A DNA stretch of 8,444 nucleotides from Gammaproteobacteria bacterium. Its GTDB lineage: Bacteria; Pseudomonadota; Gammaproteobacteria; Magnimaribacterales; D2472. Under the pieces are notes generated by a model. That model searched no databases. It saw nothing but the letters and a program-made list of their open reading frames with translations, and was not told the DNA's origin. Below, piece by piece: positions 5,792 to 8,444 of this stretch. The first letter of the stretch is position 1; every line of letters begins with the position of its first letter. Location of the stretch: positions 50,508-58,951 of the forward strand of contig PAJW01000007.1 of NCBI GenBank assembly GCA_002710265.1. Direction: 5' to 3'. The translations under genes were made by a program, and so were the position numbers.

Positions 5792-7135
5792 CTATGACGA
5801 ACCAAAAGTAAGATAACTAAGTACTTCAAGGTCTGACTTTTTAAAATATGCTCGTGTATCAAAAACTATTTTATCTTTCATGGATATATTTTTTAAATCA
5901 AGATATTCAGCCCAAGGCGTTATAATTACAACAATACTTGCTGACTCCACTGCGGAGCGCCAATCCTCGCAAAAATTTATACGGCTAGCAGTCTCCCCAA
6001 ACTCTTCTATGAAATTTGATACTGCGATAGGGTCATGGGCGCTGACTCTTGCATTTTCTTTAATTAGGCCATGTACAATTTTAATTGCAGGACTTTCCCT
6101 AACATCGTCAGTTTCTGGTTTAAAAGAAAGCCCCAGCACCAGAATCTTTTTACCGCTAAGGCCACCCAGTCTTTTTGCTAATATATTTACTAAACTGAAC
6201 GGCTGTTGATCATTAGTACTTAATACAGCATTTGATATCGCCATCTCTAAACCCAACGTTTCTCCTTGGGACCTAAGTGCCTGAACATCTTTTGGAAAGC
6301 ATGATCCTCCAAAGCCACAGCCAGGTCTCAAATAAGTTAAAATTTCTGGAAAAATCCTGTTTCCAGATTCATCTAGAGGAGACCACCTCTTATCTAAATG
6401 AAGACCTTTGACAACATCTTCGAAATCAATACCTCCTAGGGCAGAGGACACGTTCGCCAGCTCATTTATTATGGAAATCTGAGTCGCGAGAACGGTATTG
6501 TTTGCATACTTTAATAGCTCTGCAGAGCGAGTATTCATTTCTAATTTTTCAACGTCCCATGGTTTATATAGCTCCGCCAGTCTCGATAAAGTCTTTTCAT
6601 CTTCGTAGCCAAAAATAATTCTATCTGGAGAGCAAAAATCCTCAATTGCGTTCCCCTCTCGCAAAAACTCAGGATTCATGCCTAGCCCAAAATCACCAAG
6701 TGTTTTCCCCGAAAACTTCTCCAACTCATTGCGAACGACCGTATCAGTAGTAGAGGGAATCACCGTGCTTTTTAAAACAACCGAGATATGTTTCTCAGAA
6801 TTCTTAATATATTCACCTACGGATTGACAAACTGTTTTGATAGCACTTAAGTCTATAGCTCCGTCTTTGCTTGGAGTACCGACAGCAATCAAAACAATAT
6901 CTGCCTCCTCGAGAGCAAGATCTAGGCTATTGGTGGCAGAGAAGTTCCCACTTGAGACAACTTTTTTAAGTAATTCTGGTAGTCCCTTCTCATAAATTGT
7001 TGGAATTGCTAAGTTAAGATTATTAACAATTTTTGGATTAAGATCAACGCAATGCACTCTGTGGCCTACCTCAGCCAAACAGACGCCTGAAATGAGTCCA
7101 ACATACCCTGTACCGACAATAGCTACATTCATCAT
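5792..7135 (-). CDS. ugd: UDP-glucose 6-dehydrogenase (UDP-glucose/GDP-mannose dehydrogenase family)
   Basis: 447 residues, normal for the bacterial family. It oxidises UDP-glucose to UDP-glucuronate in two NAD+-dependent steps in the cytoplasm. Visible elements are the N-terminal Rossmann motif GTGYVGL (8-14), the acidic NAD ribose contact Asp31, STVIPST (123-129), NPEFLREG (154-161), ELLKYANN (206-213, Lys209 and Asn213), the catalytic-cysteine block GGSCFPKD (276-283, Cys279) and the C-terminal UDP-binding GLSFKPETDDVRESP (335-349). The segment before the cysteine (about 246-275) is somewhat longer than in the compact form of the enzyme, as in one common subfamily. GDP-mannose dehydrogenase is the main alternative but is less likely beside a UDP-glucuronate-decarboxylase-like gene. 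Two tandem ATGs (7135 and 7132) follow AGGAAA at about 6 or 9 bases; the first forms ATGA with the upstream stop. Confidence 0.93.
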   Translation of the reverse strand: MMNVAIVGTGYVGLISGVCLAEVGHRVHCVDLNPKIVNNLNLAIPTIYEKGLPELLKKVVSSGNFSATNSLDLALEEADIVLIAVGTPSKDGAIDLSAIKTVCQSVGEYIKNSEKHISVVLKSTVIPSTTDTVVRNELEKFSGKTLGDFGLGMNPEFLREGNAIEDFCSPDRIIFGYEDEKTLSRLAELYKPWDVEKLEMNTRSAELLKYANNTVLATQISIINELANVSSALGGIDFEDVVKGLHLDKRWSPLDESGNRIFPEILTYLRPGCGFGGSCFPKDVQALRSQGETLGLEMAISNAVLSTNDQQPFSLVNILAKRLGGLSGKKILVLGLSFKPETDDVRESPAIKIVHGLIKENARVSAHDPIAVSNFIEEFGETASRINFCEDWRSAVESASIVVIITPWAEYLDLKNISMKDKIVFDTRAYFKKSDLEVLSYLTFGSS

Positions 7136-8220
7136 AAAGTTTCCTGGGACAGAAATTTAATATATCGATAAATCCCCTCTTCTACATCGATCACCGGATC
7201 ATACCCAAGTTTAGTTCTTGCTTTATCAATATTTGGACTTCGCCTATTTGGATTATCCACAAGGTATTCTGAATCATCACTTTTTTGATACGAAACTCTT
7301 AAATCATTGCCCAAGATATCTTTAGCTGCACTTACGTAGAGCTTTGCAGTATCTTTCACTGAAATCTCAGGTTTTTCTGTACCTATATTGAAGTAATCAT
7401 ACTTACCATATAGTAAACACAAAAAGTAACCTACCACTGCGTCTGCCACATAACAAAAAGTGCGCGTAGGTTTTCCATCAGAAAGTATTTCAATATCTCG
7501 TCCGTTGATAACAGCATTGGCAAAATCAGCTGGTAATCTTTTATCTCCAAGCTTCATGCCTGGACCAAAATTATTAAAGGGTCTTGCTATTGTAATGGGG
7601 AGATTATATGTTTCTGCATAAATCCAACACAACGTTTCTCCAAATCTTTTAGATTCGTCATAGCATGCTCTTGGTCCAGCACAGGAAACATTGCCACGAT
7701 ATTCCTCGCTTGTTGGAATTTGATCCCCAGGTGGATCTCCATATATCTCGCTAGATGAAAAAAAGAGGAACCCTTTTAAGGCATCACTATTATAATAATC
7801 CAGTAGTTTACGTAACCCCCAAACATTAGCATCAACCGTTTCCAAAGGAAATTTCCTATAAAATGTCGGCGAAGCTATAGATGCAGCATGAATTACAAAA
7901 CTCACCTCTGCTGAAAATTCAATTTTGCTCATATCATCAGATGCTATATCGAAATTGTGAATAGACAAAATCTTGTTATTATTTTCTTCTAAATGCACTA
8001 ACCATTCTGGTTTTTCGATAATAAAATTATCTAAGCCAATAATTTTTTTAATTTTAAGCTTCTTTGCATATTTAACTAGATACTGCAACATGTAGAAGCC
8101 TAAAAACCCACCACATCCAGTCATAAGAACAGTCGCATTCTCAAATTTTTTTGAATCAGGTCCTAGTCGCGAGTGAATAAAGTTTAAGTCATCCGTTATA
8201 ACTGAATTATTTTGATTCAT
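7132..8220 (-). CDS. NAD-dependent epimerase/dehydratase, UDP-glucuronate decarboxylase-like
   Basis: 362 residues, an extended short-chain dehydrogenase/reductase. NAD binding is marked by TGCGGFLG (34-41) and an acidic strand end (GLDNF, 62-66). The active site is SSSEIYGDP (155-163; Ser and Glu158) and YDESK (187-191; Tyr187, Lys191). The block EEYRGNVSCAGPRACYDESKR (172-192), FNNFGPGMKLGDKR (215-228), TRTFCYVAD (252-260) and NRRSPNIDKA (325-334) follow the pattern of UDP-xylose synthase (UXS), including the Arg near 326-327 that contacts the sugar carboxylate region. It would turn UDP-glucuronate from the next gene into UDP-xylose or release a UDP-4-keto-pentose. It is longer than typical UXS because about 28 residues precede the Rossmann fold. 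ATG 8220 overlaps the upstream gene by 14 bases, with GGAA 7 bases before it. A different substrate within the same SDR branch cannot be excluded. Confidence 0.85.
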   Translation of the reverse strand: MNQNNSVITDDLNFIHSRLGPDSKKFENATVLMTGCGGFLGFYMLQYLVKYAKKLKIKKIIGLDNFIIEKPEWLVHLEENNNKILSIHNFDIASDDMSKIEFSAEVSFVIHAASIASPTFYRKFPLETVDANVWGLRKLLDYYNSDALKGFLFFSSSEIYGDPPGDQIPTSEEYRGNVSCAGPRACYDESKRFGETLCWIYAETYNLPITIARPFNNFGPGMKLGDKRLPADFANAVINGRDIEILSDGKPTRTFCYVADAVVGYFLCLLYGKYDYFNIGTEKPEISVKDTAKLYVSAAKDILGNDLRVSYQKSDDSEYLVDNPNRRSPNIDKARTKLGYDPVIDVEEGIYRYIKFLSQETL

Positions 8221-8444
8221 TTAGTGTTTCCATATTCATTTGAATTGTTTCTATAATTTTGTAGATTGATTCCTCGTCTATATCACAAGGAAGATTAATC
8301 ATGTTTGGCCCTGCTGCCTCAGAATTGGGGCACGAAGACCATTTGTAACCGTATGCCTCAAGATTAGCTTCACCCGAGATAATTGGCCTCATGAACCAAG
8401 TGTTACCTGTATCAATAAGCTTAGATAATTTTTCTCTTACCAAC
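8207..8444 (-). CDS. C-terminal fragment of a DegT-family aminotransferase (5' end outside window)
   Basis: Only the last 78 codons are inside the window. The first readable codon (TTG, 8443-8441) is most likely an internal leucine, not a start, because the sequence begins in the middle of a domain. The fragment shows the C-terminal small-domain pattern of DegT/DnrJ/EryC1 aminotransferases: FMRPIISG (17-24), then CPNSEAAGPNMINLPCDID (38-56), equivalent to the family's CPNAE...LPLHP stretch, then a terminal helix with IYKIIETI. The PLP lysine is not included, so a PLP-dependent 3-dehydrase of the RfbH type cannot be separated from an aminotransferase. It overlaps the decarboxylase-like gene by 14 bases, suggesting a joint pathway, for example amination of a UDP-4-keto sugar. 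The family assignment rests on a short segment. Confidence 0.65.
   Translation of the reverse strand, partial: LVREKLSKLIDTGNTWFMRPIISGEANLEAYGYKWSSCPNSEAAGPNMINLPCDIDEESIYKIIETIQMNMETLNESK

Noticed and set aside
5765..5795. AT-rich self-complementary stretch just after the dehydrogenase stop as a terminator
   Set aside because: The possible stem is A/T only with a tiny loop and would be very unstable; no GC-rich stem precedes the T-rich segment.
7132..8220. The SDR enzyme as the missing CDP-glucose 4,6-dehydratase (RfbG)
   Set aside because: Its active-site and surrounding motifs (SSSEIYGDP, YRGNVS...GPR.CYDESKR, TRTFCYVAD) follow UDP-xylose synthase, not RfbG, which has a different NAD motif (TGHTGFKG) and substrate region.
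8441..8443. TTG at the right edge read as a start codon of a small 78-residue protein
   Set aside because: The encoded segment is the C-terminal piece of a DegT-type domain, so the codon is almost certainly an internal leucine of a gene that begins outside the window.

Overview
The window is an AT-rich stretch of a bacterial surface-polysaccharide (O-antigen or capsule type) biosynthesis locus. Every supported gene is on the minus strand, so transcription runs from position 8444 towards position 1. The gene types (glucose-1-phosphate cytidylyltransferase of the RfbF/DdhA type, UDP-sugar dehydrogenase, DegT-family aminotransferases, a Wzy-like membrane protein) point to a Gram-negative bacterium, most likely a proteobacterium. 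The sequence alone does not identify the species. There are no rRNA or tRNA genes, insertion sequences or CRISPR arrays.

Layout in transcription order. (1) The 3' end of a DegT-family aminotransferase (8207-8444), cut by the window edge. (2) A UDP-glucuronate-decarboxylase-like extended SDR enzyme (7132-8220). (3) A UDP-glucose 6-dehydrogenase (5792-7135). (4) A 102-base gap holding a strong ribosome binding site, an inverted repeat and a possible -10 box. (5) Glucose-1-phosphate cytidylyltransferase (4919-5689). (6) A complete DegT-family sugar aminotransferase (3798-4922). (7) A family-2 glycosyltransferase (2870-3805). (8) A second gap of 130 bases with a good sigma70-like promoter. (9) A SAM-dependent methyltransferase whose start is in doubt (1894-2598, perhaps up to 2739). 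(10) A NodB-type polysaccharide deacetylase (1013-1876). (11) The first 341 codons of a multi-pass membrane protein of the O-antigen polymerase/ligase type, running off the window at position 1.

How the genes fit together. Two nucleotide-sugar branches are visible. One is UDP-linked: UDP-glucose is oxidised to UDP-glucuronate, then probably decarboxylated to UDP-xylose or a UDP-4-keto-pentose, which the cut aminotransferase could aminate. The other is CDP-linked: glucose-1-phosphate is converted to CDP-glucose. The CDP-glucose 4,6-dehydratase that normally follows is not in the window, so the substrate of the complete aminotransferase is unresolved. A glycosyltransferase, a methyltransferase and a deacetylase would assemble and decorate the repeat unit, and the membrane protein would polymerise it. 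Most neighbours overlap by 4 to 14 bases, which suggests translational coupling. The two gaps are the natural places for extra promoters or for old recombination joints.

The most notable feature is the methyltransferase. An open, protein-like extension of its frame leads to a textbook Shine-Dalgarno followed at 7 bases by ATC instead of ATG. This is either a very rare start codon or a start lost by a point mutation, with an in-frame TTG 47 codons downstream as a back-up.
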